Assembly: GCF_018691265.1 (NCBI RefSeq)
Contig: NW_024881322.1
Coordinates: 13,107,489 to 13,171,488 of the forward strand
Direction of reading: 5' to 3'
Source of the DNA: Tyto alba
Lineage: Eukaryota > Chordata > Aves > Strigiformes > Tytonidae
Length of the DNA stretch: 64,000 nt
Position 1 is the stretch's first letter. The number at the start of each line of letters is the position of its first letter. The position numbers were made by a program, and so were the translations under genes. Of this stretch, positions 12,201-24,200 are shown piece after piece. A model generated the notes under the pieces. That model was not told where the DNA came from and searched no databases. It saw nothing but the letters and a program-made list of their open reading frames with translations.

Positions 12201-15200
12201 TAAGGTCAAGTGTTATGAGAAAAAGGAAGAAATATTTCAAAGGCTTAGCCTTGGTGCTCACAGGCCAGTGAGGAATGTCTTGCACGTTTCCTCTTGGACC
12301 AGACTTGCTGGAAGTCAATGCTAGAGAAGCAACACAACGCTCTCTTGCCTGGTGCCAGCACCAGGCTGGGATTGATCCTGCCCTGTACTTTCTTGCTAGT
12401 GTAATTCCACTGATTTCTACGCAGGTGTGGCAGTGCTGGTGAGGAGTACAGCACCAGTGAGTTCCAAACTCACTTTCCAGTGACACTGGGATCCCCTGGA
12501 GACACAGATCTATGTTCAACTCTAGCAGAGCTAATGCTGTTTTACAGCAGAATAAAAAACCCAGGCTTGGACAGCTGGACTTACCATACTCTGAAACCAA
12601 AGTGAATGGAGACAAGTTCATGATCCCTTTATATACATTGTGGCACCAGAATGAATAGCAACAAAAAGGAGGCTGTCAGCACCTCCAGATACAAATCCTA
12701 AGTGATTAATAACTAGGAGTTACAATCTCTTCCTCAGTCCCTACTTCTATCCCTGCATTTAATATGTACCCATTCCTCCTGTGCTGCCCTCTGTGCACGT
12801 TTGAACACATTACAGTTTCACTTTAGCATAGAAGGATTCAAGGTTAGTAGTTTTAACACCTCTGAAGAAAGATAAGCAAAATACAGTCATTTGAGTGCAC
12901 ACACGCACAGCTTAAAGTATGTCACTGAGTTTTTCAGTTGCTTTGTAATTTGATTATAACTGTACCTAACTTGATGCTGGACTTGTGCTTTAGCAAACAA
13001 ACTCATAACATGATTATCTTCAAATATTTGTTTTAGTTTAGGGCATACTGTGCTAGGAAAAATAAATTATTAATCAAAGTTTTTTCTTTCTATAAAGATG
13101 TTTGCAAGAAGGCTAGGGAAACACATTTATGGAAAGTATAAAAGCTACTGGGAATCTATGCAACATATTTTCAAATGTCAATAGAAACAGCATTATGCCT
13201 CCTTCTACCATGTAGCTACTCTGTTTGCTGCCCTGAGATATTTATCAGTCTATACTGCTGCAACAGGCAGTTTCTAAGGCAGGTCCTGCATTGAATGAGG
13301 TGCTCTTGTCTTAGAATATATACTGCAGAGATAGATATATCTGTGCAGTGTAAGAGTAGATACCGCAGCTAGGTCACAGTTGCATCATATTGACCCACAT
13401 ACTGATGACATGCAAATGAGAAATACATTTTTTGGCACGATTCTCTTGAATATATTAAAGCACAACCACACTCTTGAGGCTGTTCATATGTACCTCGCTT
13501 TCTTTCTCAGCAATTCCAGCTGTCTCCTTATCCCCTGTCTCGACACTGTCCTGTATAAAGAGGAAATATGGTCATCATCTTACTCATGCTGATGCAATGG
13601 CTGCAGAGAAATTAGTATTAATCAGGCTTAATGGAAGCATGGCATGTATGGGATGCAATGAAATGGATGGCTGGAACTAAATGGGATGGTATATAGCAAG
13701 CAGAAAGATTACTGCTGCCACATATAATCAGCAATAAAAGTAGTTATAGGTTAAAACCCAAGAAATAAAACCTTTTATATATGTCATCATCATCACCCTG
13801 TAAGTACTAATGACAATTTATTTTATTATCAGTATTCTCATAATAGCATCAGCTTTGAAGAATTTTTCAGTAAGCAACAACCCACGACACTGATGACCTC
13901 GCAGTTTCCAGCAAGCTCAAACTTCTCCCCCCCAAGACTCAAACTGTTCCCATTACAACCTGCTGCTGCCTCTGCAACTCACCAGGGTTTCAAGGGAAAC
14001 TTTCTAAAACGCTTACTTCTTCCACTCATGTTGGACTACAACTCACGTAAAGGGGCAGCTCAAAAGAGGTGGGTCACAAAGTTGATCATTTTTTTGCAGA
14101 ATCACCTTTCTCTAGGTCCATATTCAGTGGTACATGCAGCAGGTGCCTGACATTTAAAAAATTAGACTTGTGTCAGTGGTTTTCCAAATCTGACACCCAT
14201 TTAGGTGTTCAAGGGATTGAATGCAGCAAAAGGTAATGGGCTCTCCCCTAATAGTACTTTATACAAATGCCATCTAACATTAGGTCCTTTTCTACAGAAG
14301 GTCAACAGTTAAAATTGCTAAAATTCAAGCCTAGTTTAGAACACTTGGAAGTGCTTTTTTTTCTGTTCAAGTTTGACTCCCTGCAGCCCCAGGCTATTTC
14401 TAAAGACACTCAGTTTAGGAAAAAAAAGTTCAAGCCCTGTATGGAAATCTATTTTGCTCATAAATTTTGAGGCTGCTTTGCAAACACAGCCAGGTCAGAT
14501 TTTCCAAAAGAGTTGTAAGGGTGAAGACAAATTATGCAAACCTAGGTGAGGGCATGGCAAATTGGACTGTCCAGTTTAGCAGTCAGAAATTCGCAGGCCT
14601 CAAGCACTCAGGCTCCCCCTGACTGCCTTCACATGCCCACAACCGTCACTCCAAAATTCCAACAAGTTTCAGCTGAAATGGTTGCATGCTTCTTTTTTAA
14701 TAAAATGATGCTGATTTCTATCCAAACTTCATATCACTCATGTTTTTTCTAATCTCATCTACTAGTATTGCCTGCAGTCACCTCATAAGCCCCAACCAAG
14801 TCCAGATGCCAGGGCAAGGCAGCTGCTGACAGTGGTGTTACCATAGAAACCTCTCACAGCTTTATCCCATTAAAATTACTGTGTTACATAACCATTTTTT
14901 TTTAATGATTAATTTTTTTTTCAAGCTGCCAAGCCTCTGCCATGGAGTCCTCAATTTTCTTGTAAGCTTGAGAAGACTGTAAAGGGTCTTAAGTAAAAAA
15001 ACAAGTATCAACAGCAAAATATAATTATTTCTTACTCTAGCGATGCACACATGCACACAGCCACCCACAGAAGTCTCACTTTTTTTTTTACTGCAGTGAT
15101 GTACACAAATGTTTCTGTTGCCTGTAAAAGGTTTATGTTCAACTGCAACTTGGTAGATAGATGCCTTCCCTACTTTTACTATTAAAGAGTGCTGAATTTC

Positions 15201-18200
15201 TGCCATTAGCTGCATTAGCTGCAGTCAATTTGCCTTCAGAAATGAGCATCATCCTGCACTTTGTATTCAGGAACATGCCAGACCCCCGCCCTTCTCTTAA
15301 TAATATCCTGGCAGTATTCTCTGGTAAGAATCCCATCAGCCTAGCTTTGGGCCTCTTTGTGGAAGAATCTAATATATACATTTACATGTTTTTAAATGAG
15401 GACTGTTTTCCAGGCTAACTGCAAGCACAGTTTTGGTGGGAAAGGGGAAAGTAAGGAGACCTCCCTTCGCTTCCCAAAGCTTGAGACTTCCCAAAAATAA
15501 ATTGATTATTGTGCACTAGTCAAATTAGTAGCATTTTGCTTTCATTTTTTTGATTAGCTGGAAGCTGGGATTTTGTGGATGGCAGGGCTTGAGAAGAGAG
15601 GCACAGAAGCACGAACTGCACCATTTTTAGGGCATGGAAGCCTAGTGAAAAGGATGACTGAAATAACATCTGAGTAAAGTAACACCCTGGTTCCATAAAC
15701 AGAGAAAAATCTGCTTCTGCAGACTTCAACAGAATGACAGTATTTTACATCAGTTCTCTCCCATATATTAGAGCCATATATTTTTAATGGCCTCATGCTC
15801 CAACTTTGCACCTGCACTTAGCTTCACACAGGTGACCGCTCTTCTGCATCCAACCACTGTATTGCTCTCTCAAATAACACGCTGTGCCATTTGGGCACCG
15901 TGAATTGTACCTGCAGTGGGATTCAACCATAATTAGCTACCCTCAGAGCTGCAGGCTGCTTCCTGGCCTCTGCTGTACTCGCTCAGTGTCTGCAAAGAAC
16001 TTATCAGGAGGTAGGTTCATATGTGCTTACGCACAGCTTTGAAAACCGCAGTATTTAGCAGGGTGTCTGACTGCTTTAATGGGAGAACAGGCGGGCATCA
16101 GGCCCAAAGCCCTGAAAGGCTCTTTCCAAACTAATGAGCGTAACGGAAGTGAAAAAGCTGATTTCTCAGCAGTGCTCTCAACCCCAAGCGCTGTCTCACA
16201 TGCAGGAGAAGAAGAAAGGGAGATAACAAGATTTCATAAGCTTTCACTTAATTATAATGTTCTCACGTCATCTTTGTTTGAATGTGAAAAATTGATGTGG
16301 TGAGAGGGGTAGTATCATTTGAAAAAGAAATAAATCAGTGGTTAATGCGTTATACCCTTTAGTCTGTATCCTTTGCATTTTACAGCTGCCTTTGGAGATG
16401 CTATGGGAATAGGGAAACAACTGTTTTCAGTGTGCAGAAGCCCGTGCAAGGGCTTTTTATGATGGTTAACGTTGCTTTTGTTGGTGTATATGGTCATTCT
16501 GTCCCTTTAATTACCAAACATTTTATCCCCTCCCCCAAAAGGATCAACTGCTGACAGCTACTAATATAAACTTTAAGACCTGAAGGACCAAGACAAAAAC
16601 ATGTAATGAGATCCCAGGCAGCAATTCCGATGAGCTCTTGTAATGAAGTCTAGGCAATTTTGTTCAGGCAGACTGTGAAACAGCGAGTAACTGAATCCAA
16701 AACTCCCTGAGCAGCAAGTGGTACCCTGTCTCACGGACCATTCTCTCCCTAACTTAAATGAAAACCCTACCAGTAAATTTACTGTGAAGCTCCTACAATG
16801 AAGAATGCATGCCATAAATCTTCTGGGTTACTGGGATGTGACAGGAAACTTATCACAGAAAAATTAAACTGATTAGTGGCTGTCACTCCAAACTGGAAGC
16901 TCCCAAACTTGATAAAAGATTCCCAATAAGAAAGTATCTATCCATACTTTATAACTCCACTTTTAAAGTAAACTGTCACTCATAAAGCAAGCGAATGCAG
17001 AATTGCTGTCGAGAGATGACATGTTTTCATCTTTTGCAACTCAGTGTACTTTTCGTTAGCTTTGATCATAGTTGTCATTAATCCTAATCTTCAAAACCCT
17101 TCTCTGCAAGTCCTGGAAAGCCCTTCCTGAAATAACAACCCCTCGGAGCCAAATGCAGAATGACTCCCATTCAGACATTTTTAAAATCAACAGTCTTAGC
17201 TTATTTTCCCAAATTAGCAAGGACAACTTCATATTGAAAAAGCAACCAAAAAACAAGCACAGACCTAATCTAAACTGTTTAACTTCTATTTAATGCCTAC
17301 AGTGTTCCTCCTGGATTGCTCTTAAACTGCCTGGCTCTCACACTATTTCTCTGCCCCGGCCCCAACAGCTCTGCAGTCCCATGCCTTGGCTAGAGGCACT
17401 GCCAACAGGCCATGGACCCAGGACTCCTCACGCACAGTCAGGCAGCAAAACGGATCATCTGCAAAGGTTGTGCCAGCCGACGAGCGGATGCGTGGTGCTG
17501 CAGCCACAGCCTGTTGTTTAATTAGCACTTCAGACATGCAAGAGGCTTCAGAGCACTGCTTTGTCTTAGCCTGAGACAAAAGGAGCCAGCTTCCTTTTAG
17601 AAAAATGGTGAGCTTCTTTTACAGTATTTTTTTTCATTAAATCCTTACAGACAAACAAAATAAAACCATCAGAAACAACCCTTCCAGCTTCATTAATACC
17701 TGCTCTTCCACATTATTCCCTGCCATTCACTCATGGGAAGAGAGCTCCAGACCAGTGACTGATTTCCCATCCCTCCTCTCTCCACCTTCCCTCCCTCCTT
17801 CTTTATTCCAAACTATCAGATTTACTCTGACTAGATGTGAGGCGTTCTGGACAAGAGTTTGACAAAACAATGTGCCTCAGACAGGCAATTTTATTCTTTG
17901 CCTTACTATAGAGTTGACAAGTTATTACTGTGATTTATATCAACTGAAAAGAAAACACACAGGAGGGGGAGAGCCTGTTCTCCACAAACCGTGGTGCTTT
18001 CTTTGTTTGGTTATGTTATTGGAAGGGGATGATCATGAAGTCACTTGCTCCAGTGTGTACCATGGAACCTAACAAAAGTGAGTTAAAAAAAAAAAAAAGA
18101 AGTAAATACTCAAAATTCGTGCAAGTGTAATCAGAATTAAACCCTAAACATAGTCTGGGGAACATACTGGGACTGCTTCCCTCCATAGCTGCAATTCTGC

Positions 18201-21200
18201 TAGGAGACCATGGTGGACTGGAAGGGTTGTAGAGAGACAGGCATTATCTTCCCTTTCCCCCCAAGTCCTCCCAAACAGCCCACCCAGCACTGTCCCCCTT
18301 TCCTTCTACAATAAATTATTTTTCCTCTCTTAGGAAGATGGGAACAAGGGAAGAATGAATTAGGCAGGTACTACAGCTAAAGTTCAACCTGCCTCTCTGT
18401 ATCACTTGTGCAGGATGCCACTACTTAATCCCATGTTACAGACAGCTGGAACCACCCAAACTCACTAATTAATCTGAAAGAAGGTCCTTAAGAAATTACA
18501 TTTGTACTCCAGAGCCTTGCACACCAACACTGGTACTTCCTTTCTGCTGAAGACAGTTTGCTCAGTATCACCTGTGGCTTTTGCCAGTTGATAACCAGCC
18601 TGTCTCTGGTGGGTAGAGCCAGTGGGCCTAATGCTATCCCCCTAAGTTAATAGCACTACCTGACCTGGAATCATTGACAAATGGCACCAGTAGGCTCGTA
18701 GTGTCTGAGCCATTGCCATTAATAAAAATGTTAAACAAGATCAGTTCCAGAGACGGACTCCTGAGACGCTACAGTAGCTGCGGATCTGACAAGTCTTCAG
18801 TGCATGCTCTGTGCTGCCACACCTGCAGGTGCCAGCTACTTCCACTTTTTCAAGTAATTTGAATTTTGAGGCTAATTTGAATCTACAGCAGCTTAATATT
18901 GCTTCCCATGTGGCACTGTATCAAATGTTTACTGAAAACCACCTAATTTTATGATGCATTGGGTACCACCATCCCTACTTAGCAGACGAAGATACACAGG
19001 GACTCACGCACGGCCAAGAGCGGTTCAGTAAGCTGAACCTTGTCCTTCTGGGAACACTTATGGCACCAAACTGCTCCATGGTCAAAAAGCACAGCTATAC
19101 AGCTTCCACAGGCTCTCTCGCAGAGGGACAGACCCACAAAACAACCCCTTTTTTTGTGCAGTTTTTCACTGGTAATCTGCATATTCTAACAGTGACAAAC
19201 ACTCATTAGAGACTTTGAATATGCTATTGTCTCGAGGAAAGCATGAAAACTGTCAGCCTAGAAAAACAGATGCATTTTTCCTCCAGGGTTTCTTAGCCTG
19301 TGGGTATTACCCATCACCAAGACCTTCTGACAGTAGTATGTAGAAGAGGAACCTCAGTCGGATAAAAAGGATATTCCTGAGACACCTTTTATAAAAAGGG
19401 GTGCTAGGCAGCAGAAAAATCCCATGCCTACCATCTCAGACCACGTCTTAATTTGTAGTGGTATCAGTTGGCCTGCTTTGTTCTTCTTGCAAAGCTGTCA
19501 TGTCTTCTCCTCTCACTGTTTCCTGAATGCTGACATGTAAAAATCTCCAAACTGGTGCTTGGAGTTCCCTCTTCATCTCACATCTGGCTTCTAAAACCAT
19601 GAGCCTTGTAGACATATATATTACAATCATGCTTTTCCGGTATTTTCATGCTCTAGCAAGGACCATACAAGATGTACATTGTCTTAGTGCTTATAGCTCA
19701 GCTTGAAATGAAATGAGAAAACTGCTAATAAGGTCATTTAAAAATGCCATCAACTCTTTCCCTTTCTGAAGTTCATCTGGAATCAAACAATCTGTGAAAC
19801 CACGATCACCCGGCTGAACTTCAGTGTAAAATGCCAAACATAAAAGGAGTGACATTTTAGGGCTGGAAGGAGGATGTGTGCTGGAGAGGCATGCTGTGAC
19901 ACAGCCGAGAGCTGGGGAAACCAGCCACGGATGGACGGTGACGATGGAAAAGATGGCTGAAATGCGGCAGGCACACTGACCATGACAAAAGGTGGCTCGG
20001 ATGAGGCCCGGGAGGTGGCATGGGGGACAAATCACTCACCGCTGCCTGCTCTGCTGGCTCGGCAGGCTCAGCAGGGATGGCCTCCTTTTCTGCAACGGCA
20101 GCAGCAGCAGGGGCTTCCTCGACCTTGGGTTCCCCAGGTGGAGCTTCTTCAGCCTCGGTCTTTCGTTTTATTGATTTTTAAGTAGACAGTGGAAAAAATG
20201 TTGAGGAGCACATGATAGTGGGGAGGGGGGAAGGGAATGGGAACTGTGCCTGGCACAGTGCTGCTTCAGGCTCAATCTTGCTGGGCTTTGCCAGGGAGAG
20301 GACGGCAGTGCTTGGCCTTACAGCATCTAAAGGGCATTTTCATCTTCAAGGTTCTATATGCAAACTGATCCACTCCTACATTCCTCCCTCGCAAGGAGAG
20401 AAAGCATCAGCTTTCTGAGTTACAGAAAGGGGCAATGGAAATGGGGGGAAGGCACTCAGTTTGCTCAGAATTGCTCCAGAAACTGATGGCAAGGCCAGGA
20501 GTTGAAACTGGCAATCCTGTGTACCAAACCTGGGCTTCAAATATGAGTTTTTAAGATTAGTCCCTATTTCCTAGTTCTTTCTGTTCTTAGACAATATAGT
20601 CCCTTCTCCAGTGAAGGTAAGAAGCAATTAGCAGAGACTCCAAACAGTCTTTATATGCACAAGGGCAAACACTGATTGCTTGAATTCTGGCACTGTGAAA
20701 ATCATCCCTGATTTCTTATTAAAATACATTTCCTCTTGAGCTCTCAATCACCTACAAGGCATTAATTTATCAACCCACTATTGGGATTTCCCTTTTAAAT
20801 TCTGGCCTAAGCTTGTTTTTCAGCAAGAGGTTCTAGCAAATATCACCAGTCCTGCCACACGTTCAGTCCCGTGGCAAAACAGCTCACAGCAAAAGTGTGA
20901 TCTCCAATGAGGACATCACTTTGCAAATACACGCGCATACAAGGGGAGAGCTGCAAGCTGTGCTCAGCATATTCCATTTATAAGATGGCTGACTCAACCA
21001 GATAAAATAACCCCAGTAGATTAATTTGCCATGAACAAAATGCTCAGCATAATATGAAGCTCAAAAGCTATTTAGCTGCATTGCAGTTGATAACAGGCAG
21101 TTGGCTAGAAGGTCTCCTGTGATGAAGAGACGGCTTCCACGAAATTCTTGAAGATACTGAAATCTTGTCCTCCCTGATATTTTTCAGAAACAACTCCATA

Positions 21201-24200
21201 GCCTCACTTCTTTTCTCATGTATTCCTTAAACAGACTGATTTTTAATGAAGTACAGAGAAGTCTGCGTAAGCAAGACCTCCAGGATTTGGCAGAGCAAAA
21301 AGAAACATTCATTATATTATACCACGCTGTGCAGAAATCCCTCTGTGTAGTGTATTAATGACAGCTCTAGGGAATTTCACAAGGAAGAAATAGGACTGAA
21401 ATGAGAAACACAAAGTAGATTTATCCCAGGTAAGACGACTAATGAGTTTCCTGAGGTTTAACGCTGGAATAGAATTTCAGGCTTAAAATCACAGGTAACA
21501 TGTAATAATGCATGTTGATGTGCTTCAAGTCATTTGTTGACAAGCAGTCTTCAGACTAGTTAACACATTTCAGCTACAAGTAAAAATACTCTCACCATAT
21601 TCAGTAACAATTATCAACACAAGCACCACCAGAGGCATTATACAAAAGCCACATTAAATAATATTGAGTATTGCTCTGCTGCTATTAAGTAGCTATAGCA
21701 CTCACCCAGCAATGCTGCTATTGCATATTCTTACTCCAGGCTAACTAACGACTGTAAGAGAAATTAAGAAACTGCCCAAGTATGATCACTTACAAAAAGA
21801 CCCTCCGCTCCTTAGAAGTAAACTGTGCCTACTATTAATATGTGGAGGGTGGATACAACTCCAGCAATGCTGGGGAAATTTAAACAGTCATCATGTACTA
21901 TCACCTGCTTGCTGTACACTGGACCTATATAGTACTTGCAAATGCAATGAATTATTTCTTAAATGCAATAAATGAACAAACTGTTCAACTACACCTTTGA
22001 AAAGTAAACATATCCTAGAATATCCTGGTTTTCTTTTCATTTTCGCTGTGCTATCCTTGTGAAAGACTGTCTCAGTGAGTAAAGATTTACAACTACAATG
22101 GTATCGCCCACCAACTCTTCCAGGTTAAGGTTTTGTGATTTAGAGATGGAAAATACAAAAAAGGAGAAAATATCTTTGCACAAAGGAAAAATGGTGCCAT
22201 TTTTTATAAGGTACTTAAAAAGGAAGCAAAAGGCACCACTTACCAAAGGCTCTGTCACATTCTCATTTGATTGCACTGTAAATGCAGAGGTATCCTAGAT
22301 AAAGAAAGAAAAAACAATGATGCAAAAATATTTGAGACAGGATGTTTGCAGGTGTCTGTCAAAGACCTGATTTTTCAATGGTTTATCCAGGTAAAGACAT
22401 AAGTAAATTCACATAGAATTATAGGTATTAATAGTAATTACTAGTTAAGCACTATTAATATTAAAGACATACTTTTTTCAATTATATATTCTATTCTTCT
22501 AAACCATGAAATGTTATTAAAGGCAGTGAAAATCCCTTCATTAAATACATGCAAATTGCAAGGACTTTGTTTCAGGCACAACGCACTTCTAAGTTGTGAA
22601 ACTTGGAATCTTTTTTGCAGACTACACGTGCCCGTGCCTGGGGAGCACACTAGCTCTGAACTACTTTTGCATCCTCCTGATTCTGGACTTTTATTTGAAA
22701 AGTAACTATAGTAATTATGGATACAAAATTTTACCTGCATTAAGAAGGTACAAAAATGGAGATGTTTTCCAACATCTTACTCATTCAGATCCAATAAATT
22801 TGCAGAATACTGATGGGCCAAATCCTTTTCCTACTGCAGTGGGGGCATCAATTTTTTATTTCCTCAGAGCAAACATTTTGCCTTAATTATTAGAGGTGGT
22901 AGCCTTGTGCTTTGCCGCTTCCTTCCGGATCCTTTACTAATTTAAACATCCTGGAGCAGAACAGTTAAGTACTGAAGGACTCATTTCCACCGCTGTATAA
23001 GATCAGCCTTTTTGGGTGCTTTTAAAAAATGGTGTACAGGGTGTGCTGTGGATGAGCCAGACTCTAAAGGGATGCTGGAAATTAATGAAGCCCCGGGTTA
23101 GCCACCTGAAATTTGGGATCTTGGCACAGCCCTGGAATTTGAAAGCATAGACGTGGTATCTTCATGTAGTGTATCTCTGTGATGCTTAACACAGAGTCTC
23201 ACTATCAGCCCAGCAGCAAACAAACAATATAGGTTTAACTTTCAGATTAAAATATACCTTAAATGAAAATAAAGATGCAGAAACAAATAAAACCAATTTT
23301 ATATATAAACACACAGTCACTGAAAGTATGTGAAACTGAGGAAAACACACTTTATAGGATTTTGGGATTGTGAGAAACATCCACAAAAGAGCACAATAAA
23401 AAAAGCTAAACCAGTCCTTTTACGAGGAAAAAATCAGTCCCACTAAGGTGGTTGGATTTTTGCTATTTAATTCAGTAAGGCCAAGGTTACCAAGAATATT
23501 AGCATCATTCTAGTAACATCTAGGAATAATTTCGTCCAAACAGACAAGGTTTAGATTTCAGTCGGTATGACACTGTTGTGCAGCTCATCTGTAGAACAGA
23601 TTTCCCCAAATTGTACACCAGTCCTAATCCCTTCCTAACAGCACAGAAAAAAAAAATATTTCAAAACATGTTTATTTCTTACCTGTGCAAATCCATTAAA
23701 TGCTGTGCTGGATGCCTAAGTAGAAGTGAAGATCAGAACAAATTATTATTTGTTTACTAAGTCAGAACATGAGTCAAAACATTTTTATTTGCAATATAAA
23801 AATGTAGGTCAGACATTTAAAAAAAAAAAACTGAAAAAAATAATAAAATGAAGGGTAAAGCAGCAAGAAATCTGATGACAGTGCTATTTGGTAACAGGTA
23901 TCACAGGCTTAAAGAAAAAAAACAAAACAAAACAAAACAAAAAAGTAGAGAAACTTCAGTATTTTTATAAAATAATAATAAAAAAAAGACTAGTTGCATT
24001 AGAAGTTATACATATAAAACACAAAACCTGCGAGACACAATGTGCCTTCACAGTTCAAAGCTTCATTCACCATTTTGAAGCACATTTTTGTCAGCCTGCT
24101 TCATTACACGGCTGAAGGGCACCACACTATGAACAGTTGCACGGCAATTTCTCAAAAAAAGAATAGCACAGGCTTAGGAGGGGCAGTGGGAAACACACAA

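Larger units (their letters stand above)
9578..20039 (-). other. Largest complete AMPH intron, ~10.5 kb
   Basis: It separates two acidic-region exons. It holds an (AGG)n tract inside a GC-rich patch (11640-11870) and a decayed CR1 reverse-transcriptase fragment (~18640-18945). The remaining sequence is AT-rich with short chance frames. No further AMPH exon was recognised. Confidence 0.65.

Noticed and set aside
19691..20035. 114-codon minus frame directly downstream of an AMPH exon donor
   Set aside because: The upstream exon has a clear consensus GTGAGT donor and the segment matches nothing in amphiphysins; a chance intronic frame is more likely.
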